From positions 1 through 64,000 of the forward strand of contig CAVVFG010000019.1 of NCBI GenBank assembly GCA_963747405.1: DNA of 64,000 nucleotides, in the 5' to 3' direction. The notes under the pieces were generated by a model. It was not told the origin of the DNA, did no database searches, and was given only the letters and a program-made list of their open reading frames with translations. This document shows, in pieces, positions 37,101 to 43,253 of the stretch. Each line of letters begins with the position of its first letter. Positions within the stretch are counted from its first letter, which is position 1. A program made the translations under genes and the position numbers. Source of the DNA: Fodinibacter sp963747405. Lineage in GTDB: Bacteria; Actinomycetota; Actinomycetes; Actinomycetales; Dermatophilaceae.

Positions 37101-38127
37101 CGTCGTGACCCACGGAGAGGAACAGCTTGTGGCTGGTCAGCAGGGACCCACCGGTCGACGTGCCGACGTCGACTCCCGAGGTGTAGGACACGTCGTAGCC
37201 GTTGGCCTCGAGGAACCTGATCATGGGGTACTCGGCCGACATCAGCCAGCTCGGGCTCGAGTCCACGGCCGTGTTGAAGGGCCGGTTGTACGACACCTTC
37301 GACGCGCCCTTGTAGGCAGCCGGGCTCCCCGGCGGGCAGTTCGACGTGCAGGTGTAGAGGCTGTTGCCCCCGTACGTGTTGTACGCCTGCCAGGTCTGGT
37401 CCGAGGTCTGGACGATGATCTCGGAGCTGCCGGAGTCGTTCTTGACCACGAACACGATCTGGCTGGTGCCACTCGTGTCGTCGCGCACCAGGCGGGCGAA
37501 GTACACCCCGGACACCGCGGTCGACGGCACCGCCCAGGAGGCAGAGACCGCCCAGTTGCCGCAGTCGACCAGGCCGGTGGCGGTCGACTCGCTGAGGCAC
37601 GCCGGCTGGGCCTGGGGGAGCGTGGCCGAGGGTTGCAGCGCGGAGGCCACCTTGCGGGCGCCGTTGCCCCCGTAGTAGCCCATCCGGTAGATGTCGATGT
37701 GGTAGCGCGTCGCTGGCGTCTTGATCTTGAAGCGCACCGTGTCGCCGGGGTTGACGCTCATCGACGTCGCGAAGCCCTGGATGGTCGACGAGCCGGCACC
37801 GGAGATCTGCCACTCGGTCGAGGGGTTGCCGGGCTTGGTGTTCTCGCACGCGATGGCGTTCGTCACGGGTGGCGCGCACGGATCGGCGGCCACCGCTGTG
37901 GGGGCGGTGACTGCCAGCGCGAGCAGCAGGGTCAGGGCACCGACAGCGGCAGCGAGCAGCCGTCCTAGCGGAACTGCCCCGCGGCCTGCGCCGGTGCGGT
38001 GTCGGCCCGTGGCAGTGTTCGCGAAGGCGCGGCGACAACGTGTGAGTCGGTGGGCCAGTTTGCCATGGGTGCAACGTGATTCGGTGCATGACGTGGTGGG
38101 CGTACGCCAGTGGTAGAACGGCCCCAT
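31156..38127 (-). CDS. Giant secreted protein: DMF-amidase-like domain with DUF4082 and FN3 repeats
   Basis: 2,323 aa. A long Arg-rich leader and hydrophobic segment (RLLAAAVGALTLLLALAV) end near residue 80. Residues about 95-580 match the N,N-dimethylformamidase beta-subunit C-terminal type domain (IYRMGYYGGNGAR, YNTYGGNSLY, LFLSVGHDEYWSG, FFSGNEVFWKTR), followed by an Ig-like domain. Then come five DUF4082 modules (each with VELGVKF, GIRFYKG, GNLWTSTGTKLASVTF, YWVDVVF) in the order DUF4082, FN3, DUF4082, FN3 x3, DUF4082, FN3 x3, DUF4082, FN3, DUF4082. Eight FN3 domains in all. Most DUF4082 modules begin with a paired-Cys CSACTIWPS. It is probably a surface or matrix protein of the polysaccharide layer; enzymatic activity of the first domain is unproven. 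AAAGGA stands 8-9 nt before ATG 38127. Confidence 0.85.
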   Translation of the reverse strand: MGPFYHWRTPTTSCTESRCTHGKLAHRLTRCRRAFANTATGRHRTGAGRGAVPLGRLLAAAVGALTLLLALAVTAPTAVAADPCAPPVTNAIACENTKPGNPSTEWQISGAGSSTIQGFATSMSVNPGDTVRFKIKTPATRYHIDIYRMGYYGGNGARKVASALQPSATLPQAQPACLSESTATGLVDCGNWAVSASWAVPSTAVSGVYFARLVRDDTSGTSQIVFVVKNDSGSSEIIVQTSDQTWQAYNTYGGNSLYTCTSNCPPGSPAAYKGASKVSYNRPFNTAVDSSPSWLMSAEYPMIRFLEANGYDVSYTSGVDVGTSTGGSLLTSHKLFLSVGHDEYWSGQQRANVEAARDAGVNLAFFSGNEVFWKTRFETSIDGTSAVNRTLVSYKETHYDGPVDPQDPPTWTGTWQDPRFSPPADGGRPQNALTGQLFAVNSGSTDIQVPAQYGKLRFWRDTAAATLGAGQTLTLAPGQQALGYEWDVDPDNGFRPAGLFNLSSTTYTQAEMFTDYGSTVQTGSTATHRMSLYRAPSGALVFGAGTVQWSWGLDDPGSTPDRNMRQATVNLFADMGVQPYALGYPGLTLATRGTDTSAPTSTITSPAGGTSVGDGTAMTISGTASDTGGGVVAGVEVSTDGGDTWHPAVGTTSWSYSWVAHGNPSTTIRTRAVDDSGNLETPSAGRPVDVGCTCSIWGTASTPRLSDSGSATAVEVGVKFRSDVSGKVTGVRFYKSSRNTGTHVGNLWTASGTKLASVTFTNESATGWQQATFSAPVAINANTTYVVSYFAPAGHTARDAYYLFPNPSPRPDAYSHVDSPPLHALRNTNGMVNGFFRNGSTSAFPTDSEDAANYWVDVMFTLNTGPASVPGAPTVVQATPGNASAVVTWAAPPDGGSAITGYTVTPYIGSTAQPAKTITGNPPGTSTIVTGLTNGTAYTFRVEATNAVGTGLPSTESNAVLPAAASCSACTLWPSSTVPSTLDQGDPNSIEVGVKFRADLNGEIKGLRFYKGTANTGTHIGNLWTSTGTKLASVTFTNESATGWQQATFSTPVAITAGTLYVASYFAPNGHYPVDGGYFAGKGVDAGLLHAPADGVNGGQGVYRYGTSSGFPTSTFNSENYWVDVVYATGTPTAPNPPGTPVATAGDGSAVVSWTAPADGGSPITSYTVTPYIGTTAQTAKTVTGSPPATSTTVTGLTNGTAYTFKITATNAIGTGAASASSNTVTPAGPTAPAAPTGVTATAGDGSAQISWTAPSNGGNPITSYTVTPYIGTTAQTAKTVTGTTPATSTTVTGLTNGTAYTFTVTATNAIGTGAASASSNTVTPAGPTAPAAPTGVTATAGDGSAQISWTAPSNGGSPITSYTVTPYIGTTAQTAITVTGTTPATSTTVTGLTNGTAYTFTVTATNAIGTGPASTPSTAVTPTAGGCSACTIWPSTVTPTTPSNTDSSSVELGVKFTSEVNGQVTGIRFYKGSANTGTHIGNLWTSTGTKLASVTFTNESATGWQQATFSTPVAITAGTVYVASYLAPVGGYASDSGYFTIGMDRPPLHALSTTDAGGNGVYAYSTTSTFPTNTWNSTNYWVDVVFASGPVAPPVTPAAPTGVTATAGDGSAQVSWTAPSNGGSPITSYTVTPYIGTTAQTAITVTGSPPATSTTVTGLTNGTAYTFKITATNAIGTGPTSTPSTAVTPAAGAVAPGAPTGVTASAGDGSALVSWTAPSNGGSPITSYTVTPYIGTTAQTAKTVTGSPPGTSTTVTGLTNGTAYTFTVTATNAVGTGPASTPSTAVTPTGAPTAPAAPAAVTATAGDGSALVSWSAPSNGGNPITSYTVTPYIGGTAQTATTVTGTTPATSTTVTGLTNGTAYTFTVTATNAIGTGPASTPSTAVTPTAGGCSACTIWPSTVTPTTPSNTDSSSVELGVKFTSEVNGQVTGIRFYKGSANTGTHIGNLWTSTGTKLASVTFTNESATGWQQATFSTPVAITAGTVYVASYLAPVGGYAADSGYFTTGMDRAPLHALSDVDAGGNGVYAYGTTSTFPTNTWNSTNYWVDVVFASGPVAPPTTPGAPTGVTTTAGDGSAQVSWTAPSNGGSPITSYTVTPYIGTTAQTAITVTGSPPATSTTVTGLTNGTAYTFTVTATNAVGTGPTSTPSTAVTPTAGGCSTCTIWPSTAVPTKPSVTDTSSVELGVKFTSDVNGQVTGIRFYKGSANRGTHVGNLWTSTGTNLASVTFTNESATGWQQATFSTPVAITAGTVYVASYLAPVGRYAGDSNYFNNAAVDNPPLHALKSSQTGGNGVYAYGSTSTFPASTFKAANYWVDVVFARN
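31966..34660 (-). repeat. Long near-identical tandem repeats inside the giant gene
   Basis: A segment starting at 31966 recurs at 33361, exactly 1,395 bases (465 codons) later; the two copies (one DUF4082 module plus part of the next FN3) differ at only a few positions over several hundred bases, including the CSACTIWPS coding region at about 32445 and 33840. A second repeat of 294 bases (98 codons, one FN3 domain) is seen at about 34076 and 34370 with almost no difference. Periods are multiples of three, so copy changes keep the frame. Confidence 0.85.
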
Positions 38128-38382
38128 GGCCGGTTCCTTTCCTACAGCTTCGTCCCCTGCTGAACGAAGTCAGGCCAACGGTAGATTGCGAAAGAGGTTG
38201 TGCGCCAGCAAAAACGATCTATGTCACATGATGGTGCTCTGATGTATGGTCGCGAAGTGCTTTCCAGAAAAGTTGTCGCGCAATGTTATTGGAGTCGGTG
38301 GCGCGTCGCTGCCCGCGCGCCCACGCCGGGCACCCACAGCAGATCGGACTCCCCGACTCGCGATGACCGAGAAGTTGTCTCG
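38128..38382. other. Intergenic region with repeated AGAAAAGTTGTCGCG-like elements
   Basis: This gap is less GC-rich than its surroundings and should hold the promoter for the leftward giant gene. Two related elements are visible: agaaaagttgtcgcg at 38266-38280 and gagaagttgtctcg at 38369-38382; the second contains the inverted arms CGAGA/TCTCG. Translated leftward they give the recurring LRDNFSGK / QRDNFSVI words. No gene is supported here; overlapping short frames look accidental. Confidence 0.5.
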
Positions 38383-39041
38383 TTGGCTCACCGCACCCTC
38401 CGGGGAGGGCACTGGCCGGGGTGGCCCTCGGCGGTCCTGGCGCTCCTCTTCGTCGCTGTCACCGTCGTGGTCGTGACCGGCGTCGTGCAGCCCCTTGACG
38501 AACAGGTCATCCGCTCCGTGCGACCGCACGACGTCTGGGTGAGCCACAGGTCCGCCTCAGCGCGTGGGTGCATCGGCTGCGACCCGCGGCCATGCTGGTT
38601 CTGCTCGCGGTGGCATGCGTCGTCGCGTCCGTCCGGGGGCGTTCCTGGCGGCCGGCGGTGATCGCCCTCCTGCTGGTCGGTGCATCAACGGGTCTCCTCC
38701 TGCTCGTGAAGGTCGTGCTCGGTCGTCCCGACCCGCACGGTGCTCTCTCGTCATCCGGTGGCAGCTACCCCTCGGGCCACATGCTGGCCGTGCTGGTGTG
38801 CCTCGGCGGCTGTGTGCTGGTGCTCGCGCCGCGCCGGCGGTGGTGGTGGGTGGTGCTCGCGGCTGCCGCGGGTCTCATGGCCACGGCGCTGGTCGTCACC
38901 GCCACCCATTGGCCGTCCGACGTCGTGGGCGGTGCCCTGCTCGGGCTGGCCGTGCTCATGGCAGCCGGCTGGGGGTCGAGGAGGAGGCCAGGAACGCCAG
39001 CAGGCGTGGGGCCACGACGTCGGCGTCGTACTGGCGGCTGA
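38383..39041 (+). pseudogene. PAP2-family membrane phosphatase with a frameshift
   Basis: The frame up to about 38535 reads WPSAVLALLFVAVTVVVV and QVIRSVRPHDVW; the expected continuation EPQVRLSAWVHRLRPAAM is in the next frame, starting at 38541. Adding one G to the GGG at 38537-38539 joins them. The second part has PAP2 motifs: KVVLGRPDP (the usual second Arg is Asp), SYPSGHMLAVL, and ATHWPSDVVGG. Members hydrolyse undecaprenyl pyrophosphate or other lipid phosphates in the membrane. The start is unclear (TTG 38383 or ATG 38363 in another frame). The end overlaps the convergent glycosyltransferase by 86 bases. It is either a pseudogene or carries a sequencing error. Confidence 0.75.
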
Positions 39042-40152
39042 AGGCGAGCTCGGCCGACCGCCCGCAGCGCTGAAGCTCGTCGGCGTCATCCATGAGCGCG
39101 ATCAGGATCTCGGCCGCGCGCTCCGGGTCGTCGAGCGGCCAGAAGCGTCCCTGGTCGGGGTCGCGGAAGATCTCGGTGAGCGCCCCCGCCGTGCTCGACA
39201 GCACCGGCAGCCCGGCAGCCATCGCCTCCATGATCGCCAGGGACGAGGACTCGGAGTACGAGGCATGCACGTAGGCCCGGTAGCCGGCCAGCCGGTGCGC
39301 CACGTCGGCGCGGAACCCCCGCAGGTGCACCTGACCGCGCAGGCCCAGCTGGTCGGCCAGCGTGAGCAGGCGCGAGCGCTCCACCCCCTCGCCGAACACG
39401 TCGAGCGAGTAGGAGCGGCCCGCGCGCTTCGCCGCGGCCAGGACGCGCAGCAGGTAGCGGTGGTTCTTGACGGCCTCGAGGTTGCCCACCGTCACCAGGT
39501 CGCCGTGCGCGGCCGTGGACCGCTCGGGTGCGGGCCGGCTGACGAAGTTGGGGATCACGGTGTGCCGCACGCGGTCGGCCTCCGGCAGCCACTCGATGAG
39601 CGCGTCCCTGGCCCAGGTCGACACGAAGACGAGCCCGTCGACCCGCGGAAGCACGGAATGCTCGGTGTCCCGGATCCACCGGTACACCTGTCCGTCCCGT
39701 TCGATCTGGCCCTTGTCCGCCCACTCGTCGGCCTGCGAGATCCGGAAGTGGACCGCGAGCACGACGTGCTGGTGCGGTCCGGTTCGGGCGTCCAGAGCCG
39801 CCCTGGCGGCCACCGGGCACTGCGCGTAGACCACGCACGGACCCTGATGGGCCAGTGTTCGACTCAGGGCGGCCCTCAGGGCGAGCTCGTGCGCCGTGCG
39901 GTACCACCAGACGTTGGCGGGTCCGTGGACCCGCTCGAGGACGACCCGGGCCCCGAACGCGGGAACCAGGACCGGGGTCCGCCACCACCGTCCCGAGCTG
40001 GCCCACGTGTGGGGCGTGACCACCTCTGCGTGCTCGCCACTGCGCTCGAGGTATGCCCGCAGCTGCCGGACGTGGGTGTGCACTCCGGTGATCCCGCGTT
40101 GGCGGGGCACCATGGCGATGACGACGGGGGGGCTCCCGGTCCGCGACATCAT
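38956..40152 (-). CDS. Family 4 (GT-B) glycosyltransferase
   Basis: 398 aa. N-terminal acceptor domain starts VVIAMVPRQRGITGVHTHV; C-terminal donor domain has TVGNLEAVKNHRYLLRVL, DVFGEGVERSRL, VHLRGFRADV and the donor-binding SSSLAIMEAMAAGLPVLSS (E-x7-E). It transfers a sugar during repeat-unit assembly. ATG 40152 overlaps the stop of the short GT remnant gene (ATGA). It is the last gene of the right-hand half of the polysaccharide locus. Confidence 0.92.
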   Translation of the reverse strand: MMSRTGSPPVVIAMVPRQRGITGVHTHVRQLRAYLERSGEHAEVVTPHTWASSGRWWRTPVLVPAFGARVVLERVHGPANVWWYRTAHELALRAALSRTLAHQGPCVVYAQCPVAARAALDARTGPHQHVVLAVHFRISQADEWADKGQIERDGQVYRWIRDTEHSVLPRVDGLVFVSTWARDALIEWLPEADRVRHTVIPNFVSRPAPERSTAAHGDLVTVGNLEAVKNHRYLLRVLAAAKRAGRSYSLDVFGEGVERSRLLTLADQLGLRGQVHLRGFRADVAHRLAGYRAYVHASYSESSSLAIMEAMAAGLPVLSSTAGALTEIFRDPDQGRFWPLDDPERAAEILIALMDDADELQRCGRSAELAFSRQYDADVVAPRLLAFLASSSTPSRLP

Positions 40153-40451
40153 CGGCTGACGCCCATCCGGTCGGCGAGGAACCCGCTCAGAGCGCCGTCG
40201 GTCACGAAGCGGGGGTCACCTCCTTGGGCGTCGGTGCTGATGACCGGGCACCCGACGCTCATCGCCTCGGTGAGGACCTGGGCGAGCCCCTCCTCGTCCC
40301 AGGCAAGCACGAACGCCCACGCGTGCGCCAACGGGTCGTCGGCCCAGCCGTCCAGCTGGATGTCCTCGGCTGGGGGAGCGAGGCGGCTCACGGCGTTGCC
40401 GTGGGCCCGGTGGCTCGGGCTGTCCACCAGCAGTGCGATGCGAGGGGTCAT
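40149..40451 (-). CDS. Internally deleted family 4 glycosyltransferase remnant (100 aa)
   Basis: 100 aa instead of the usual 350-400. The first 25 residues (PRIALLVDSPSHRAHGNAV) look like a normal GT-B N-terminus; the next part jumps directly to the donor-domain motif region IQLDGWADDPLAHAW and EEGLAQVLTEAMSVGCPVIS (the E-x7-E donor site). About 250 residues between them are missing, without loss of frame or of the 4-nt overlap with the next gene. It is unlikely to transfer sugar. It might be a non-functional relic kept for translational coupling, or a small regulatory or partner protein. Confidence 0.8.
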   Translation of the reverse strand: MTPRIALLVDSPSHRAHGNAVSRLAPPAEDIQLDGWADDPLAHAWAFVLAWDEEGLAQVLTEAMSVGCPVISTDAQGGDPRFVTDGALSGFLADRMGVSR

Positions 40452-40453
40452 GG

Positions 40454-41443
40454 TCAGCTCCAGATGTTCCGGTGGACGTTGAAGATCACTCGGGACCCGA
40501 AGGGGTCCACCGAGATCGGGAGGTCCTTCATCGGCGCCAGCGCGGTGCGAACGGCCTCCTGCCGCTCCACCGGGCTCAGGACGAGTACGAAACCGCCGCC
40601 ACCGGCTCCCGTGACCTTCGCCCCGGTCGCCCCCGCACGCATCGCCGAGTCGACCGCGTCGTCGAGTGCGCTGTTCGAGACACCTTGGGCCAGCTGGCGC
40701 TTGGCCTCCCAGCTCTTCCCGAGCGCGAGGCCGACGACCTCCGGTCGTCCGGACCGCAACCCTGCGACGGCCTCCGCGGCGAGGTCCTTGAGCTGCTGGA
40801 GCTGGGAGAGCTTGTCGGGGATGTTGGCCTTCTGCTCCCCGAGGATGGTGTCGGCGGTGCGGGTGATGCCCGTGTAGAAGAGCATCAGCTGGTCCTGGAA
40901 CGACCGGTGGCCCTTGGCAGCGAGGCGGATCTGCTCGACGCGCACACCGTCACCCGGGCCGAACTGCAGGTCGCAGATGCCGCCGAAGGCTGCGACGTAC
41001 TGGTCCTGCTTGCCGATCGGCTTGCCGCAGAGCTCGATCTCGATCATGCAGGCGCGCTCGGCGAGCTCCTCGGCGCTCGGGTGATGCCCCTGGTAGGTGA
41101 ACAGCGCGTGCAGCAGCCCCACAGTGACCGCCGACGACGACCCGAGCCCCGACCCGGCGGACGGGATGTCGGCGAGCGTCGTGATCTCGACGCCGCCTCG
41201 GACCCGGGCCATCCGCATGGCCTCTCGCACGAGGTCGTGCTCGATGTCCTCGACCTGCGACACGATCTCCTTGCGGGAGTAGTTGAGGTAGATGTCGTCG
41301 TCGAAGCGCTGCTTCACCACGACGTAGACGTACTTGTCGATCGCCGCGTTGAGGACCCGCCCGCAGTGCTGGCGGTAGTAGGACGGCAGGTCGGTCCCTC
41401 CGCCAACGAGGCCCACACGCAGGGGGGTCTGGGTGATGATCAT
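40454..41443 (-). CDS. hddA: D-glycero-D-manno-heptose 7-phosphate 1-kinase (GHMP family)
   Basis: 329 aa. GHMP kinase motifs: TPLRVGLVGGGTDLPSYY at the start, ATP-binding PSAGSGLGSSSAVTVGL, and TGAGGGGFVLVL near the end. The GGGTDLPSYY beginning is characteristic of HddA and fucose/heptose kinases. With the GmhB-GmhA fusion and the nucleotidyltransferase of this operon it should convert D-glycero-D-manno-heptose 7-phosphate to the 1,7-bisphosphate on the GDP-heptose route. ATG 41443 overlaps the nucleotidyltransferase stop (ATGA). L-fucose kinase activity is an alternative but context favours heptose. Confidence 0.85.
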   Translation of the reverse strand: MIITQTPLRVGLVGGGTDLPSYYRQHCGRVLNAAIDKYVYVVVKQRFDDDIYLNYSRKEIVSQVEDIEHDLVREAMRMARVRGGVEITTLADIPSAGSGLGSSSAVTVGLLHALFTYQGHHPSAEELAERACMIEIELCGKPIGKQDQYVAAFGGICDLQFGPGDGVRVEQIRLAAKGHRSFQDQLMLFYTGITRTADTILGEQKANIPDKLSQLQQLKDLAAEAVAGLRSGRPEVVGLALGKSWEAKRQLAQGVSNSALDDAVDSAMRAGATGAKVTGAGGGGFVLVLSPVERQEAVRTALAPMKDLPISVDPFGSRVIFNVHRNIWS

Positions 41444-42144
41444 GCGGCACCTCGTGCCGGCCACTCGGCCTCGGCCCGGGCGAGGGCCTCGGGGGTGCCG
41501 ATGTCGATGAGGAAGGCGTCCCCGATGTCGACGGCCACGGAGCGGCCGACCAGCCGGGGAAGCAGGTGGGTGCCGATGTCGGCCGGCACCTCGTCGGGCA
41601 CCAGGTCGAGGACCGACGTGCGGAAGGCGTACAGACCGGCGTTCGCGAGGTTGCCGCGGGGGCGGGCGGGCTTCTCCTCGAACGCGGTTACGACGCCATC
41701 GGCCACCTCGAGGATGCCGCAGGCCTCCGGCCGCGGTGCCTGGAACACCGCGATGGCCGCGTCGCAGTGCGGAGCCGCGTCGAGAGCCGCGGTGAGCAAC
41801 CGGAGGTCGAAGTCGGTGAGGTCGTCGCCGTTGACCGCCAGGAAGGCCGGGTCGTCACCGACGAACTCACGGTTCTCGCGCAGTGTGCCCGCGCTGCCGA
41901 GGAGGGTCGCCTCGACGGTGGTCCGCACGTGTGGGGCCCCGACATGGGTGCAGAGGTGGTCTCGCACGACGTCCCGGAGGTGGTGCAGGTTGACGAGCAC
42001 CTCGTCCACTCCGGCCTCCCTCAGGGCGTCCAGCCAGAGATCGAGCAGCGGCCGGCCCCCGACCGGCACGAGGCACTTCGGCAGGGTGTCGGTCAACGGC
42101 CGCAGGCGGGTACCGAGGCCGGCTGCCAGGAGGAAGGCCTTCAT
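41440..42144 (-). CDS. hddC: Nucleotidyltransferase, probable heptose 1-phosphate guanylyltransferase
   Basis: 234 aa. The nucleotide-binding signature LLAAGLGTRLRPLTDTLPK with KCLVPVGG places it with sugar-1-phosphate nucleotidyltransferases (RmlA/GalU/ManC type). AVNGDDLTDFD provides metal-binding acids, and EEKPARPRGNLANAGLY is the sugar-binding loop. Position directly beside hddA and gmhB-gmhA makes the HddC function, GDP-D-glycero-alpha-D-manno-heptose formation, most likely; the nucleotide (GDP rather than dTDP) is inferred. ATGA overlaps at both ends. Confidence 0.8.
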   Translation of the reverse strand: MKAFLLAAGLGTRLRPLTDTLPKCLVPVGGRPLLDLWLDALREAGVDEVLVNLHHLRDVVRDHLCTHVGAPHVRTTVEATLLGSAGTLRENREFVGDDPAFLAVNGDDLTDFDLRLLTAALDAAPHCDAAIAVFQAPRPEACGILEVADGVVTAFEEKPARPRGNLANAGLYAFRTSVLDLVPDEVPADIGTHLLPRLVGRSVAVDIGDAFLIDIGTPEALARAEAEWPARGAA

Positions 42145-43253
42145 CCGTCGGCCCTCCGGACGACCCCGAGGGACTTCATGGTGGCGTCGGCGTCGGCCAG
42201 GACCTGGTCCAGGCCCGGCATCCCCTCGAGCCAGTCGGCGTACTGGGCCACCGACTCCTTGGGGGTGCGCCGCGGAGCCCAACCCACGCCCTGGAGCGCG
42301 GAGACGTCCGAGAAGATGTGGCGGGTGTCGCCGAAGCGGTACTGGCCGGTGACGCGGCCCGGCTGTTCTGACCCGTAGTGGGCCCGCACCACCTCCGCGA
42401 ACTCCATCGTGGTGTACGGGGTCCCACCCCCGACGCTGAACACCCGGCCCACGGCCCGGTCGTCGTCGAGGGCCAGCAGGTTGGCGTCCACCACGTCGTG
42501 GATGTTGACGTAGTCGCGCACCATCCCGCCGTCCTCGTACAGCGTGGGGGCGCTGCCGAGGAGGTAGTGGAGCGAGAAGATCCGGCAGGCACCCGAGTAG
42601 GCGTTGTAGACGGACTGCCGCGGGCCCTGGACGATGCTGTAGCGCAGCGCCACCGTCGGGATGCCGTACCGGCGACCGAGGTTGAGCGCCACCATCTCCT
42701 CGCCGTACTTCGACATGCCGTAGGCGTTCTGCGGGTTCGACACCCGCTCGGGGGTGCGCATCATCTCCAGCGGTCCGCCGCAGGCCGGGCAGGGGATCTC
42801 CCACACCCCGGCGCGCAGCGACTGCTCAGGGCGCATGCCCGGGGTCTGCTCGCCGTCCTCGGGGCAGCGGTACAGCCCCTCGCCCATCGCGCTCTGCGAC
42901 GACGCGACGACGACGCGCTGCAGGTCGAGGCCCTCGGCCACGGCGATCTCGTAGATCGACGAGGTCGAGACGACGTTGACGTCGGTGAACCGGGCGAAGT
43001 CGGGCAGGTAGTCCTGGTACGCCGCGAAGTGGAAGACGGCATCCGAGCGGCGCAGCAGGTTGGCCAGCAGGTCGCGGTTGCGCACGTCCCCGACGAAGAG
43101 GTCGGCGCCCGGGGTCAGGTAGTTGGGTACGCCGTCACGGTGGACGGGGGAGGTGAGGGCGTCGAGCACCGTGACGTCGTGCCCCTCGCGGACCAGCCTG
43201 TCGGTCGTGTGTGACCCGATGAACCCGGCACCGCCCGTGACGAGAACCCTCAT
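42141..43253 (-). CDS. NDP-sugar 4-epimerase with Cys-rich insertion (dTDP-rhamnose 4-epimerase-like)
   Basis: 370 aa extended SDR: MRVLVTGGAGFIGSH, VVASSQSAMGEG, catalytic AYGMSKYGEE, and MVRDYVNIHDVV. Between residues about 140 and 180 it carries an insertion with YRCPEDGE and IPCPACGGPLE, four cysteines arranged like a zinc ribbon. The same type of insertion is known in dTDP-L-rhamnose 4-epimerases (WbiB-like). Here, flanked by GDP-heptose genes, it may epimerise the NDP-heptose or rhamnose. Start ATG 43253 overlaps the glycosyltransferase stop. Confidence 0.85.
   Translation of the reverse strand: MRVLVTGGAGFIGSHTTDRLVREGHDVTVLDALTSPVHRDGVPNYLTPGADLFVGDVRNRDLLANLLRRSDAVFHFAAYQDYLPDFARFTDVNVVSTSSIYEIAVAEGLDLQRVVVASSQSAMGEGLYRCPEDGEQTPGMRPEQSLRAGVWEIPCPACGGPLEMMRTPERVSNPQNAYGMSKYGEEMVALNLGRRYGIPTVALRYSIVQGPRQSVYNAYSGACRIFSLHYLLGSAPTLYEDGGMVRDYVNIHDVVDANLLALDDDRAVGRVFSVGGGTPYTTMEFAEVVRAHYGSEQPGRVTGQYRFGDTRHIFSDVSALQGVGWAPRRTPKESVAQYADWLEGMPGLDQVLADADATMKSLGVVRRADG

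Noticed and set aside
35659..37968. 769-aa open frame on the + strand
   Set aside because: Antisense shadow of the giant secreted protein with no ribosome binding site or recognisable domain.
38224..38547. 107-aa frame on the - strand with repeated RDNFS words
   Set aside because: It runs across intergenic repeats and the antisense of the PAP2 gene; the repeated words come from a DNA repeat, and no ribosome binding site is seen.
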